From contig NZ_CP022957.1 of NCBI RefSeq assembly GCF_002269385.1, positions 2,967,001 to 3,031,000 on the forward strand: DNA of 64,000 nt, in the 5' to 3' direction. Below the pieces are notes generated by a model. The model ran no database searches and was not told the DNA's origin. It was given only the letters and a program-made list of their open reading frames with translations. Both the position numbers and the translations under genes were made by a program. Position 1 is the stretch's first letter. Each line of letters begins with the position of its first letter. The DNA comes from Maribacter cobaltidurans (GTDB taxonomy: Bacteria > Bacteroidota > Bacteroidia > Flavobacteriales > Flavobacteriaceae). This document shows, piece after piece, positions 34,204 to 44,202 of the stretch.

Positions 34204-35472
34204 ATGAAGATAGTTAGTAAAGAGGAGGCCGTAGCACTAGTAAAGTCAGGAGACCGAGTGTTTTTACAGGGAGCGGCCATGACTCCGAATACATTGGTTG
34301 ATGCTTTGTGCGATAGATACCAAGAGCTAAAGGATGTCGAAATTATTTCCATCCACACAGAAGGGGATGCCAAATACACTAGGGAACCCTACAACCAAAG
34401 TTTTAAAATGAACAGTTGTTTTGTGGGGAGAAACGTTCGTAATGCGGTCAATAGCACGCTTGGGGATTACATCCCTATTTTTTTGAGTGAAATCCACCTC
34501 TTGTTCCGACAGGAAATTTTGCCTTTGGATGTTGCTATTGTACAAGTTTCCCCGCCCGATGTTCATGGCTATTGTTCCTTGGGAGTCTCTGTCGATGTGG
34601 CTTTACCGGCCATTGAAACAGCGAAGAAAGTCATTGCCCAAATTAATCCCTTTGTCCCAAGAACCCATGGGGACGGTATTATCCATATCAAGGATATCGA
34701 CTGTGCCATTGAAGTGGAAAGCCCCATTCACCTACATGGCAAAATAGAAGTATCGCCCGTGGAAGCGGAAATAGGTAAACATGTGGCGGAACTCATCGAG
34801 GATGGCGCTACCCTTCAAATGGGTATCGGTAGTATTCCCAATGCTGTCTTGGACAATTTGGGCAATCATAAACAATTGGGTATCCATACTGAAATGTTTA
34901 CGGACGGTATTCTTCCCTTGATCGAAAAAGGTGTGGTGACCGGAGAAATGAAAAAGGTGAAAACAGGAAAGATTGTGACCTGTTTTGCAGTAGGTTCCCA
35001 AAAACTGTACGATTTTGTGGATGACAATCCCTTGGTTCACTTCAAGGAGGCCGCCTATACGAACGATACCGCAATTATTCGAAAAAACCCAAAGGTAACG
35101 GCGATTAACAGTGCTATTGAAATCGACCTTACCGGACAGGTTTGCGCAGATACCATTGGGAATAGGCAGTTTTCCGGGGTAGGAGGTCAGATGGATTTTA
35201 TCCGTGGAGCCGCCTTGTCGAAAGGTGGTAAACCTATTTTTGCTATGCCATCCGTCACCGCGAAGGGAATCTCCAAGATAACACCGTATCTAAAACATGG
35301 AGCAGGGGTAACGACTACTCGCGCACATGTACATTACATTGTTACGGAATATGGCGTAGTGGATTTGTTCGGGAAAAATTTAAAGGAACGCGCAAAGGCA
35401 CTTATCAATATTGCCCACCCGGATCACAGACAAGATTTGGAAAAGGCTACCTTTGAGCGTTTTAGTAGTTAA
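34204..35472 (+). CDS. Acetyl-CoA hydrolase/4-hydroxybutyrate CoA-transferase family protein
   Basis: A 422-residue family I CoA-transferase-like enzyme. The CoA-binding motif GIGSIPNAVL is present near residue 200, the catalytic Glu lies in HTEMFTDG, and GVGGQMDF and TRAHVHYIVTEYGVVDLFG follow near the C-terminus. It exchanges or releases CoA from short acyl-CoAs; the exact acid cannot be told. The GNAT gene starts 5 bases after its stop, so they are probably cotranscribed. Confidence 0.9.
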   Translation: MKIVSKEEAVALVKSGDRVFLQGAAMTPNTLVDALCDRYQELKDVEIISIHTEGDAKYTREPYNQSFKMNSCFVGRNVRNAVNSTLGDYIPIFLSEIHLLFRQEILPLDVAIVQVSPPDVHGYCSLGVSVDVALPAIETAKKVIAQINPFVPRTHGDGIIHIKDIDCAIEVESPIHLHGKIEVSPVEAEIGKHVAELIEDGATLQMGIGSIPNAVLDNLGNHKQLGIHTEMFTDGILPLIEKGVVTGEMKKVKTGKIVTCFAVGSQKLYDFVDDNPLVHFKEAAYTNDTAIIRKNPKVTAINSAIEIDLTGQVCADTIGNRQFSGVGGQMDFIRGAALSKGGKPIFAMPSVTAKGISKITPYLKHGAGVTTTRAHVHYIVTEYGVVDLFGKNLKERAKALINIAHPDHRQDLEKATFERFSS

Positions 35473-35477
35473 AATCG

Positions 35478-35990
35478 ATGAAAATAGGTGAAACCAATAG
35501 ACTTGTTATCTCAGAGGCTAAAAATTCTGATGCCGATTTCTTTTACGCCCTTTTAAACAGTTCATCTTGGTTAAAACATATTGGGGACCGAGGGATAAAA
35601 AATAAGGAAGATGCTGTTGGATATATTGAAGGAAGTTTAATGAAATCCTACCATGAAAATGGATTCGGACTATATAAAGTGTCCTTAAAGGAAACTAATA
35701 CGCCCATAGGTGTTTGTGGATTTCTGAAACGGAATTACTTGGATGCCCCCGATATCGGGTTTGCCATGTTACCCGAATTTGAAGGGTTCGGTTATATGTT
35801 GGAAGCGGCTTCGGTAGTAATGGAGTATGGAAAGAATAGCCTGGGCTTTACCAAAATCCTTGCGGTCACAACGGAAGATAACGAGCGCTCCAAAAAACTA
35901 TTAACCAAATTGAACTTAGAGGAAATTGGGACCGTAAAGGCCCATGATAAGGGTGTTCCGTTTCTACTCTTTCGGAATCAAGTTCAATAA
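35478..35990 (+). CDS. GNAT N-acetyltransferase (RimJ/RimL-like)
   Basis: 170 residues with the GNAT order RLVISEAKNSDADFFYALLN, a substrate strand (GFGLYKVSLKETNTPIGVCG), DIGFAMLPEFEGFGYMLEA replacing the usual pyrophosphate loop, and a late LAVTTEDNERSKKLLTKLNL. It transfers acetyl groups, most likely to an amine or protein N-terminus; target unknown. It lies in the same transcription unit as the CoA-transferase. Confidence 0.88.
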   Translation: MKIGETNRLVISEAKNSDADFFYALLNSSSWLKHIGDRGIKNKEDAVGYIEGSLMKSYHENGFGLYKVSLKETNTPIGVCGFLKRNYLDAPDIGFAMLPEFEGFGYMLEAASVVMEYGKNSLGFTKILAVTTEDNERSKKLLTKLNLEEIGTVKAHDKGVPFLLFRNQVQ

Positions 35991-36003
35991 AGGAAACAAT
36001 TTT

Positions 36004-38253
36004 TTATCCTAAAATTTCCCGGTCCCTTAAAAAAGGCTGATGATACTGCCTTTTTCCAGTGGCTTTATATATGGCATTCGCCAAAGCGGCAAAAATGGGA
36101 GGGAAGGTAGGCTCTCCCAATCCGGTCGGACTCACCTCGTTATCTACAAAATACACGTCAATTTCCTTAGGTGCCTCGCTCATACGAATCATTCTGTAGG
36201 TATCAAAATTGTTTTGTTCCGGCACCCCATCCTTAAAGGTGATTTCTCCGTACAGGGCATTTCCAATACCGTCAACGATACCACCTTCCGCAAGATTGGT
36301 CGCTGCATCGGGATTGACAACAATACCACAATCAACGGCACAGGTTACTTTTTCTATTGTAGGTTTATTATTCTCCCATTTTAGGTCTAACACTTGTGCG
36401 GCATAGGAATTATGACAAAAATAGGCGGCTACCCCTCGGGATAGTCCGTCCTCCGTATTCGCCCAACCGGATTTTTCCTTGACCAGTTTCAGTACCCCTG
36501 CATAGCGTTCGGGATCATAGTCGTTGTTTTCTCCAACAGGATTTTTCTCTGCACGTTCCAAAAGCTCTAACCGGAAATCAATTGGGTCCTTGCCTGCGGC
36601 CTCGGACACTTCATCTAAGAAGGATTGCTCCGCAGCCGCCATAAAATTGGAACTTGGTGCCCTAAAGGAACCTACGGTCAAATTACTGTTTATGGTCCAA
36701 TCTTCCGCCAAATAGTTTTCCACGGCACCTGCGGGGAAACGGTTTTCATGCAAGGGGCTTTGTGGAATTCCACCTGTTTTTACATGAAAGGCGATGAGGT
36801 TGTTGTCGGCATCCAATGCAGCTCTATAGGTGGCGCTATAAGATGGTCTGTAAATACCGTCGGTCATATCATCCTCACGGGAATAGACCAGTTTTACGGG
36901 CGCCTTCATTTTTTGGGAAATTAGGGCGGCCTCCACCAACCAGTGGGCATAGGACCTTCGGCCATAGCCCCCGCCCAAACGGGTCATTTGGATATCGATA
37001 TTTTCTACGGGCATGCCAAAACGTGCGGATAGTGTTTGCTCGGTCAATTCGGGTTTTTGAAGCGGCCCTATCAGTTCTGCCTTTTCATCGGTGACATGGG
37101 CAAAGAAGTTCATGGGCTCCATACAATTATGGGCCAAGAAAGGAGCCGTATAATTTGCTTCGATGATCTTGGCTGCATTCTTAAATGCTTTTTCGGGTTC
37201 TCCGTCTCTACGTTTTACGGTTGCATTTTTGGCCGTCATGGCCACCATTTCCGCATAGTGTTTCTTTGTGCTCTCCAAACCTGAAGGCGTATGTTCCTTC
37301 CATTTGCGACCAAAGCGGTCCCGACTTTCTGTCGTACTTTCTATGGGCTCACATTCAATTTTCAATGCTTTTTTGGCCTGCATCACCTCCCAAGTGGAGT
37401 TTCCAACAACAACCGCCACTTCGTTGAAGGTTCTTGTATCAAAAAAGGCCTTCTCATAATCGTCGTTAAATACCTTAATGGTAAAGACATCCTTGATACC
37501 GGGCATTTTTTTGGCCTCGCTATCATCAATGGATTTTAATTTTAATCCGAATGCAGGCGGATGTACGATCATGGCGGTCAGCATACCTTCTTTATAGGTA
37601 TCTACCCCAAACAAGGGTTTGCCGGTAACGATTTTGTGTCCGTCCACATTTTTTTGGGATGTGCCAATAATGGTAAAATCCTTGATGTCCTTTAATTGCA
37701 CTTCATCCGGTACCTTCATTGTTGCCGCAGCTGAGGCCATTTCCCCATAGGAAGCACTTTTGTCACTTCCGGTATGTGTTAAAATGCCATTACGTGCACT
37801 AATTTCTTCTGAGGGTACTTGCCAATCTTGGGCCGTAGCCGCAATCAACATGGCCTTAGCCGAAGCTCCGGCCATACGCAGCCCTTCCCAGCCTCTTCGA
37901 ATGGATTGGCTTCCTCCCAAAAATTGAAATGAGAAGGCATTTGTGTCCAAGGGTGCTTGTTCAACAATGACATCTTTCCAATCAACTCCCAGTTCATCCG
38001 CAACAATCATGGGCATAGACGTCTTTACATTTTGGCCCCCTTCTGGATTTGGGGATAGAATGGTCACCTGACCATTGTCCGCTATTCTTAAATATCCGTT
38101 GATTTTAAACCATTCCTTGGGTAGTTGGTTCACTTCTTCCGCTGACATTTTGCACGAAGCTAACCAGTTAAAGCCCAGTACCATTCCACCGCCGGCCAAG
38201 GCGCTACTTTTTATAAATGATCGACGTCCAATTTTGGTTTTAACGGTAGTCAC
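36004..38253 (-). CDS. Molybdopterin-binding subunit of a xanthine dehydrogenase-family oxidoreductase (paralogue 1)
   Basis: 749 residues, similar to the IorB-type (isoquinoline 1-oxidoreductase beta) large subunit. A Tat signal is visible, GRRSFIKSSALAGGG, and the export signal ends in WLASC, a possible lipobox. Two molybdopterin-binding halves follow, with GGGYGRRSYAHW (near 415) and the active-site region GLGEPTFPPI near the C-terminus containing the conserved Glu. It is last in a three-gene unit behind paralogue 2 (32-bp gap) and a 2Fe-2S subunit and has no small subunit of its own. Natural substrate unknown. Confidence 0.9.
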   Translation of the reverse strand: MTTVKTKIGRRSFIKSSALAGGGMVLGFNWLASCKMSAEEVNQLPKEWFKINGYLRIADNGQVTILSPNPEGGQNVKTSMPMIVADELGVDWKDVIVEQAPLDTNAFSFQFLGGSQSIRRGWEGLRMAGASAKAMLIAATAQDWQVPSEEISARNGILTHTGSDKSASYGEMASAAATMKVPDEVQLKDIKDFTIIGTSQKNVDGHKIVTGKPLFGVDTYKEGMLTAMIVHPPAFGLKLKSIDDSEAKKMPGIKDVFTIKVFNDDYEKAFFDTRTFNEVAVVVGNSTWEVMQAKKALKIECEPIESTTESRDRFGRKWKEHTPSGLESTKKHYAEMVAMTAKNATVKRRDGEPEKAFKNAAKIIEANYTAPFLAHNCMEPMNFFAHVTDEKAELIGPLQKPELTEQTLSARFGMPVENIDIQMTRLGGGYGRRSYAHWLVEAALISQKMKAPVKLVYSREDDMTDGIYRPSYSATYRAALDADNNLIAFHVKTGGIPQSPLHENRFPAGAVENYLAEDWTINSNLTVGSFRAPSSNFMAAAEQSFLDEVSEAAGKDPIDFRLELLERAEKNPVGENNDYDPERYAGVLKLVKEKSGWANTEDGLSRGVAAYFCHNSYAAQVLDLKWENNKPTIEKVTCAVDCGIVVNPDAATNLAEGGIVDGIGNALYGEITFKDGVPEQNNFDTYRMIRMSEAPKEIDVYFVDNEVSPTGLGEPTFPPIFAALANAIYKATGKRQYHQPFLRDREILG

Positions 38254-38284
38254 TTATTCGGATATTTTAGATTCGTTTTGAGCC

Positions 38285-40555
38285 TTATCCCACCAATGGC
38301 GGTTTGTCCGTTATAAAGGGTTGATGATAATGTCTTCTGCCCGTGGCCTTATACAATGCATTCGCCAAGGCCCCCATGATTGGCGGAAATGGCGGTTCGC
38401 CCATTCCCGTTGGGTCTATGTCATTTTTCACAAAGTGCGTTTCAATGGATTTTGGTGCTTCGCTATGCCGAATCAATCGATATCGGTCAAAGTTGTTCTG
38501 TTCTGGAGTGCCATCTTTAAAGGTAAGGCCACTATACATAGCATGGCCAATTCCGTCAATAGCTCCCCCTTCAGATAGGTTCGATGCCGCATCCGGATTT
38601 ACAACAATGCCACAATCGATGGCAGCCGTAACTTTTTGAACGATGGGTTTGTTATTTTCCATAACCATATCCAATACTTGGGCAACGTAACTGTCGTGGC
38701 AGAAATAGGCTGAAACCCCTCTGTGGACTCCCGCTTCGGATTGGCCCCAATTCGCTTTTTCCTTCACCAATTCCAGCACGCCTGCATATCGGGCCGCGTC
38801 ATAATCATTGGATTCCTTTTCCCCGACTGGGTTCTCTTGGGCACGTTTTAGTAGTTCCAATCTGAAATCGATGGGGTCCTTGCCCATTTCCTCGGCCAGT
38901 TCATCTAAAAAGGACTGTTCCGCCCCGGCGATAAAATTGGAGCGTGGCGCTCTAAATGCACCGGTGGTAATGTTGGAATCAAGGGTAAAGTCTTCAGCTA
39001 AATAATTGTCAATGGCTCCGGCAGGGAACCGATTGGCGAATACTGGACTTTCCGGAATTCCCCCGCCCTTTACATGAAAGGCTATCAAATTGTTATCCTC
39101 GTCTAAAGCTGCACGGTAGGTGGCATAATAAGCAGGGCGATAAATCCCTTGCGTCATATCATCTTCCCGGCTATAGACCAATTTTACGGGAGCTTTCATT
39201 TTTTTGGATATCAAGGCGGTTTCCACCATAAAGTGACCGTACAACCTTCGGCCAAAACCTCCTCCTTGTCGCGTCATTTGTATATCGATGCTCTCCAACG
39301 GTAATCCCAAAACTTCGGAAACAGCGGGTTCCATCCATTCTGGTGTTTGTGTAGGACCTAATAATTCCGCATGGTCTTCCGTTACATGGGCAAAGAAATT
39401 CATGGGTTCCATGGTATTGTGCGCCAAAAACGGACAACTATAACTCCGCTCAATAATTTTGGCGGCATTTTTAAAAGCGGTTTCAGGGTCACCATCTTTG
39501 CGTGTTACCTTTCCTTTTGAAGTTACCAGTTCCTTTAATTTGGTGGTATGGGTTTCCGAATCTTCCATACCTGCGGGAAAGGTAACTTCCATATCATTGC
39601 CGAACATGGTAACGGTTTCTGTAATATCGGAAGCGTTTTCCCATTCGGCATTCAAGGCCTTCTTGGCCTGAAATACCTGCCAAGTACTTTCCCCTACCAC
39701 CGCAATCAACTCATTGAAGGCCGTAAAGTGAAAGGTGTTTTTTTTGTAATCTTCATCGTATAGTTTGATGGAAAAAACATCGTGAATCCCCGGCATTTTT
39801 TTGACAGACTCTGCATCAAAGGATTTTAGTTTCATGCCAAAGGCAGGCGGATGAACCAATGAGGCGATCAACATACCTTCCCGCTGTACGTCCAATCCAA
39901 ATAGGGGTTGGCCCGTTACTATTTTTTTACCATCCACATTTTTACGTGATGTTCCGATAATGGAAAAATCCGCAATCTCTTTTAATTCTATTTCTTCGGG
40001 TACTTCCAAGCTCGCCGCAGCCGATGCCATTTCGCCATATCCGGCGGAATTGCCGCTTGCCTCGTGCGAAAGTACACCTTCAATTGCAGTGATTTCCTCA
40101 ACGGGCACCTGCCAAGCCTTGGCCGCTGCCTCTTTTAACATATGCCGTGCCGTTGCTCCTGCCATACGTAGATTTTGCCAAGAGCTGCTTATTGATCTAC
40201 TGCCACCGGCCACCTGCCAACTGTACAGATTTGTATTTAGGGGAGCTTGCTCAACGACCACATTTTTCCAATCCACTTCCAGTTCATCTGCCACAATCAT
40301 GGGCATAGAGGTTCGAACGTTTTGTCCGATTTCAGGATTGGGGGACATAATCGTAACGACCCCATTATCCCCAATTTTTAAATATCCATTGATTTCATAC
40401 CATTCCTTGGGCATTTCCAATTCCATGGCCACGGCTTCCGCACCTTTAGGTTTACAGGAATTTAGCCAACTAAATCCAAGAACCAGTCCACCTCCCGCAA
40501 GACTGGTGTTTTTTATAAATGCGCGTCTTCCTAGTTTTGTTTTGATATGGGTCAT
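38285..40555 (-). CDS. Molybdopterin-binding oxidoreductase subunit (paralogue 2)
   Basis: 756 residues, colinear with paralogues 1 and 3 throughout. Tat signal GRRAFIKNTSLAGGG, then WLNSC where paralogue 1 has WLASC; GGGFGRRLYGHF in the cofactor domain and GMGEPPFPPI around the catalytic Glu. The gene starts 5 bases after the stop of the 2Fe-2S gene, so it is the likely direct partner of that subunit. A Tat passenger with bound cofactor would act outside the cytoplasm, probably passing electrons to a cytochrome not found here. Confidence 0.9.
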   Translation of the reverse strand: MTHIKTKLGRRAFIKNTSLAGGGLVLGFSWLNSCKPKGAEAVAMELEMPKEWYEINGYLKIGDNGVVTIMSPNPEIGQNVRTSMPMIVADELEVDWKNVVVEQAPLNTNLYSWQVAGGSRSISSSWQNLRMAGATARHMLKEAAAKAWQVPVEEITAIEGVLSHEASGNSAGYGEMASAAASLEVPEEIELKEIADFSIIGTSRKNVDGKKIVTGQPLFGLDVQREGMLIASLVHPPAFGMKLKSFDAESVKKMPGIHDVFSIKLYDEDYKKNTFHFTAFNELIAVVGESTWQVFQAKKALNAEWENASDITETVTMFGNDMEVTFPAGMEDSETHTTKLKELVTSKGKVTRKDGDPETAFKNAAKIIERSYSCPFLAHNTMEPMNFFAHVTEDHAELLGPTQTPEWMEPAVSEVLGLPLESIDIQMTRQGGGFGRRLYGHFMVETALISKKMKAPVKLVYSREDDMTQGIYRPAYYATYRAALDEDNNLIAFHVKGGGIPESPVFANRFPAGAIDNYLAEDFTLDSNITTGAFRAPRSNFIAGAEQSFLDELAEEMGKDPIDFRLELLKRAQENPVGEKESNDYDAARYAGVLELVKEKANWGQSEAGVHRGVSAYFCHDSYVAQVLDMVMENNKPIVQKVTAAIDCGIVVNPDAASNLSEGGAIDGIGHAMYSGLTFKDGTPEQNNFDRYRLIRHSEAPKSIETHFVKNDIDPTGMGEPPFPPIMGALANALYKATGRRHYHQPFITDKPPLVG

Positions 40556-40560
40556 CTGAT

Positions 40561-41028
40561 TTATGAGTTTTGATTCGTAGTGGCAGCCATTTTTACGGCT
40601 TTTTTAATTCGGGTATATGTACCGCAACGGCAAATATTTCCGTTCATGGCATTTTCAATTTCATCGTCAGAAGGGTTAGGGTTTCGTTTGAGCAAAGCAG
40701 ATGCCGTCATAATCTGACCCGCTTGGCAATAACCACACTGAGGAACGTCTACTTCCAGCCAAGCTTCTTGAACCGGATGGTCCCCATTTTCCGATAGGCC
40801 CTCTATAGTGGTAATTTTTTGGTCGCCCACGGATGATACCGGTAACTGACAAGATCGAACGGCGTTGTCGCCAAGATGTACCGTACAGGCACCGCATTGT
40901 GCAATACCGCAACCGTATTTGGTTCCAACCATGTTTAAATGATCTCGAAGGACCCAAAGCATGGGCGTTGTTGGGTCAACATCGATTTCATGTTGTGCTC
41001 CGTTGATTTTTAATGAGAATGCTGCCAT
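40561..41028 (-). CDS. 2Fe-2S subunit of the oxidoreductase (copy 1)
   Basis: 155 residues with the two iron-sulfur sites of IorA/CoxS-type subunits: plant-ferredoxin cluster Cys40, 45, 48, 60 ([13 protein letters not shown]) and the second cluster Cys98, 101, 133, 135 (QCGYCQAG and ICRCGTYTR). It has no export signal, so it must fold with and ride along on the Tat-targeted large subunit. It heads the unit with paralogues 2 and 1. Very similar to copy 2 at 43512. Confidence 0.95.
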   Translation of the reverse strand: MAAFSLKINGAQHEIDVDPTTPMLWVLRDHLNMVGTKYGCGIAQCGACTVHLGDNAVRSCQLPVSSVGDQKITTIEGLSENGDHPVQEAWLEVDVPQCGYCQAGQIMTASALLKRNPNPSDDEIENAMNGNICRCGTYTRIKKAVKMAATTNQNS

Positions 41029-41153
41029 AATTTTTGATAAGTTGTTGTCCTTGTTGAAATTACAAAATATTGATATACAAAAGGAAAACTAAGGCAGGGA
41101 AGTTCAAAATAATGTAGGCTATATGATTTTTAGCTTTGGTTGACATGGAATTA

Positions 41154-41191
41154 AAAAAGTGTTACCGAAAAAATCTTCGATAACACTTTTT
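41154..41191 (-). terminator. Intrinsic terminator after paralogue 3
   Basis: AAAAAGTGTTA (41154-41164) and TAACACTTTTT (41181-41191) form an 11-bp stem with an inner CGAA/TTCG; on the minus strand it ends in a T run. It splits the cluster into two transcription units. Confidence 0.8.
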
Positions 41192-41250
41192 ACATTTACG
41201 GCCGTGGGGTCGTAACGGTAATACCTAGCAATTATAGGCCAAGCAATATA

Positions 41251-43482
41251 CTATCCCACTATTTCCTTTTCAAGAATAAAGGGTTGATTGTAGACACGTT
41301 TTCCGGTAGCCTTGTACATGGCATTCGCCAATGCCCCGATGACCGGTGGCAACGAAGGTTCTCCCAGTCCGGTAGGGTCTATACCGTTGTCCACAAAATA
41401 GGATTCTATCTGTTTGGGCGCTTCGCTATTTCTAATTAAATGATAGGAGTCGAAGTTCTGCTGCTGCGGAACCCCGTCCTCAAAGGTCATTTGAGAATAA
41501 GTAGCATGTCCAATACCGTCTATGATACCCCCTTCAATCTGGTTTTTGGCACTTATCGGATTGATTACGATTCCGCAATCAACAGCACAGACAACCTTGT
41601 CTACCATAGGTTTGTTACCGTCCATGGTAAGATCCAATACCTGGGCTACATAGGAGTTGTGGCAGTAATATGCCGAAACTCCCCTTGCTTTTCCGTCATT
41701 AGTATTGCCCCAATTAGATTTTTCCTTGGCAAGTTTTAATACTCCCGCATAGCGTTCTGGATCATAATCGTTTTTCTCAGGAGGGCCAACGGGATCTTTT
41801 ATGGCCCTGTCAAACAATTCCAATCGGAATTCGATAGGATCTTTACCAGCCAATTCGGCTACCTCGTCCATAAAGGACTGCTCCGCACCGGCCATAAAGT
41901 TGGATCTAGGTGCTCTCCAAGCCCCTGTTGTAATTTTGGTCTGTAGGCTGGTCTTTTCGGCCAAATAATTATCTACAGCTCCCGCGGGGAATCTATTTTC
42001 AAAAACTAAATCATCATTGGTTCCAACTCCCTTCACGGACCAAGCTATTAGATTGTTGTCCTTGTCCAACCCTGCTTTAAACCTCACTTTGTAGGCAGGG
42101 CGGTAGGTTCCTTGGGTCATGTCGTCCTCGCGGGTATAAACCAATTTGACTGGAGCCTGCACTTTTTTGGAAATAACGGCCGCCTCTACACCAAAGTGCC
42201 CGTAGAGCCTACGTCCAAATCCACCACCCATACGGGTCATGCCAACATCTATTTTATCAATGGGCAATCCTAACACGGAGGATAAGGTCTTTTCCAAAAA
42301 CTCAGGAGTCTGTATAGGGCCCTTAACTTCTGCCTTGTCCGCTGTTACGTTGGCAAAAAAGTTCATGGGTTCCATAGTATTGTGCGCCAGGAATGGAGCA
42401 CTATACGTACGTTCTATAACCTTTGCAGCTCCTTTAATAGCCTTATTGAAATCACCGTCGCTTCTAGCAGGTGCCTCAACTGGAGCCTCTATCAGTTTCT
42501 CGAGGTCTTCTTCGTAGGATGCCGTGCTTTCCAAGTTGGACGGGCTTTCCCATTCTACCTTCAACGCTTTTTTGGCCTGCATACATTGCCAGGTACTTTC
42601 TCCGACAACGGCCACTAATTCTGCGATTCCGCCACCATCGGACCATTGTTTTTCAACGCCTTCCGGATATACTTCCACTGGAAATACATCTACGATTCCC
42701 GGCATGGATTTAATGGACTCCACATCCATGGATTTATACGTCTGTCCAAACGCCGGAGGATGTATGATCATAGCAGTTAACATGCCTTCTTCTTGAACAT
42801 CGATTCCGAACAATGGTTTTCCTGTAACTATTTTTGGTCCGTCCACATTTAATCTGTCCGTACCTATTATTGTAAAATCTTTAATATCCTTTAATTCCAC
42901 TTCTTCCGGAACTTCAATATTTTCCGGTGGGTCATTGGGAGAAGCTACGCCCACTGCTGCAGATGCCATTTCCCCATATCCAGCGGACTTGTTGCTGGCT
43001 TCATGGTAAAGCATGCCATTGGAAGTAGTAATTTCATTCTCTGGAACCTCCCAAGCCTTGGCAGCTGCCTGTTTCAACATTTTTCTTGCTGTAGCACCAG
43101 CCATTCGTAATCCTTCCCAGCCCGCTCTAATGGATTGACTTCCACCTGCCAATTGACGTTGGAAGACTTCCAGGTTTAAAGGAGCCTGCTCAACAATGAC
43201 TTTTTTCCAATCCACGTCCAATTCGTCAGCCACGATCATCGGCATAGCCGTTTTTACGTTTTGGCCAATTTCTGGGTTTGGGGACATGATGGTTACCATG
43301 CCGTTATCACCTATTTTCAGAAAGCCATTTATGTCAAACCATTCCTTGGGAAGGCTATTTACTTCTTCAGGGGTCATTTTACAAGAGGCGAGCCAACTAA
43401 AACCCACCATCATACCCCCACCGGCAAGTGCCGAAGTTCTTATAAAAGATCGTCTTCCTATTTTTGTTTTTACGAGTGTCAT
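41251..43482 (-). CDS. Molybdopterin-binding oxidoreductase subunit (paralogue 3)
   Basis: 743 residues with Tat signal GRRSFIRTSALAGGG and WLASC, GGGFGRRLYGHF and GLGEPSLPPV. It differs from the others by an insertion near residue 175 (VASPNDPPENIEVPEEVE). It follows its own 2Fe-2S gene by 29 bases and is closed by a terminator, so it forms an independent two-gene unit. Presumably a molybdenum hydroxylase; substrate unknown. Confidence 0.9.
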   Translation of the reverse strand: MTLVKTKIGRRSFIRTSALAGGGMMVGFSWLASCKMTPEEVNSLPKEWFDINGFLKIGDNGMVTIMSPNPEIGQNVKTAMPMIVADELDVDWKKVIVEQAPLNLEVFQRQLAGGSQSIRAGWEGLRMAGATARKMLKQAAAKAWEVPENEITTSNGMLYHEASNKSAGYGEMASAAVGVASPNDPPENIEVPEEVELKDIKDFTIIGTDRLNVDGPKIVTGKPLFGIDVQEEGMLTAMIIHPPAFGQTYKSMDVESIKSMPGIVDVFPVEVYPEGVEKQWSDGGGIAELVAVVGESTWQCMQAKKALKVEWESPSNLESTASYEEDLEKLIEAPVEAPARSDGDFNKAIKGAAKVIERTYSAPFLAHNTMEPMNFFANVTADKAEVKGPIQTPEFLEKTLSSVLGLPIDKIDVGMTRMGGGFGRRLYGHFGVEAAVISKKVQAPVKLVYTREDDMTQGTYRPAYKVRFKAGLDKDNNLIAWSVKGVGTNDDLVFENRFPAGAVDNYLAEKTSLQTKITTGAWRAPRSNFMAGAEQSFMDEVAELAGKDPIEFRLELFDRAIKDPVGPPEKNDYDPERYAGVLKLAKEKSNWGNTNDGKARGVSAYYCHNSYVAQVLDLTMDGNKPMVDKVVCAVDCGIVINPISAKNQIEGGIIDGIGHATYSQMTFEDGVPQQQNFDSYHLIRNSEAPKQIESYFVDNGIDPTGLGEPSLPPVIGALANAMYKATGKRVYNQPFILEKEIVG

Positions 43483-43511
43483 TTCTTTGTTTTTAGGGTG
43501 TTAGGTACGCT

Positions 43512-43979
43512 TTAAGCATTTTCAGTTGCAGATGCTGCCGTCTTGATCGCTTTTTTAATGCGCGTGTAGGTTCCACATCTACAGATGTTTCCGTTCATGG
43601 CGGCTTCTATTTCGGTATCGGAGGGTACTGGATTTCTTTTCAAAAGGGCCGATGCACTCATTATCTGACCCGCTTGACAATATCCACACTGGGGAACATC
43701 AATTTCCAACCAAGCCTGCTGTACTGGATGATCACCATTTTCGGACAAACCTTCTATAGTAGTGATTTCTTGGTCCCCAACAGATGAAACAGGTATTTGA
43801 CAGGAACGAACGGCATTATCTCCTAGGTGAACGGTACAGGCCCCACATTGAGCAATGCCGCATCCGTATTTTGTGCCCACCAATTTGAGATGGTCCCTAA
43901 GTACCCAAAGCATTGGTGTGTTTTCGTCCACATCGACCTCTTGAGTCTTTCCGTTTATTTTTAAGCTGAATTTTGACAT
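43512..43979 (-). CDS. 2Fe-2S subunit of the oxidoreductase (copy 2)
   Basis: 155 residues, nearly superimposable on the subunit at 40561 with the same eight cysteines ([30 protein letters not shown]). First gene of the unit with paralogue 3. The 223-bp gap to the divergent Rrf2 gene should contain both promoters. Confidence 0.95.
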   Translation of the reverse strand: MSKFSLKINGKTQEVDVDENTPMLWVLRDHLKLVGTKYGCGIAQCGACTVHLGDNAVRSCQIPVSSVGDQEITTIEGLSENGDHPVQQAWLEIDVPQCGYCQAGQIMSASALLKRNPVPSDTEIEAAMNGNICRCGTYTRIKKAIKTAASATENA

Positions 43980-44202
43980 AATTGATTTGTTTTTGAAAGG
44001 GATGTTACAAGTTAAGAAATATTAAAATGTAATGGAACTGTAAGACAGAAGATTAACAAAAATTATCTTTTAACACCAAATGCTCTAAAAGTTCAATCAA
44101 TTAAAGGGTTGGGCTAAAATAATTTAATGTTTACATTTTTTCGGACAATTTCCGGATTCCAGTTTTGGAACACTCAATTCCAATTTTAAGTATCTTAGCA
44201 CC

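Noticed and set aside
38285..40559. Long open frames opposite the Mo-hydroxylase and other large genes
   Set aside because: They are antisense to strongly conserved domains, have no family resemblance and no start signals of their own.
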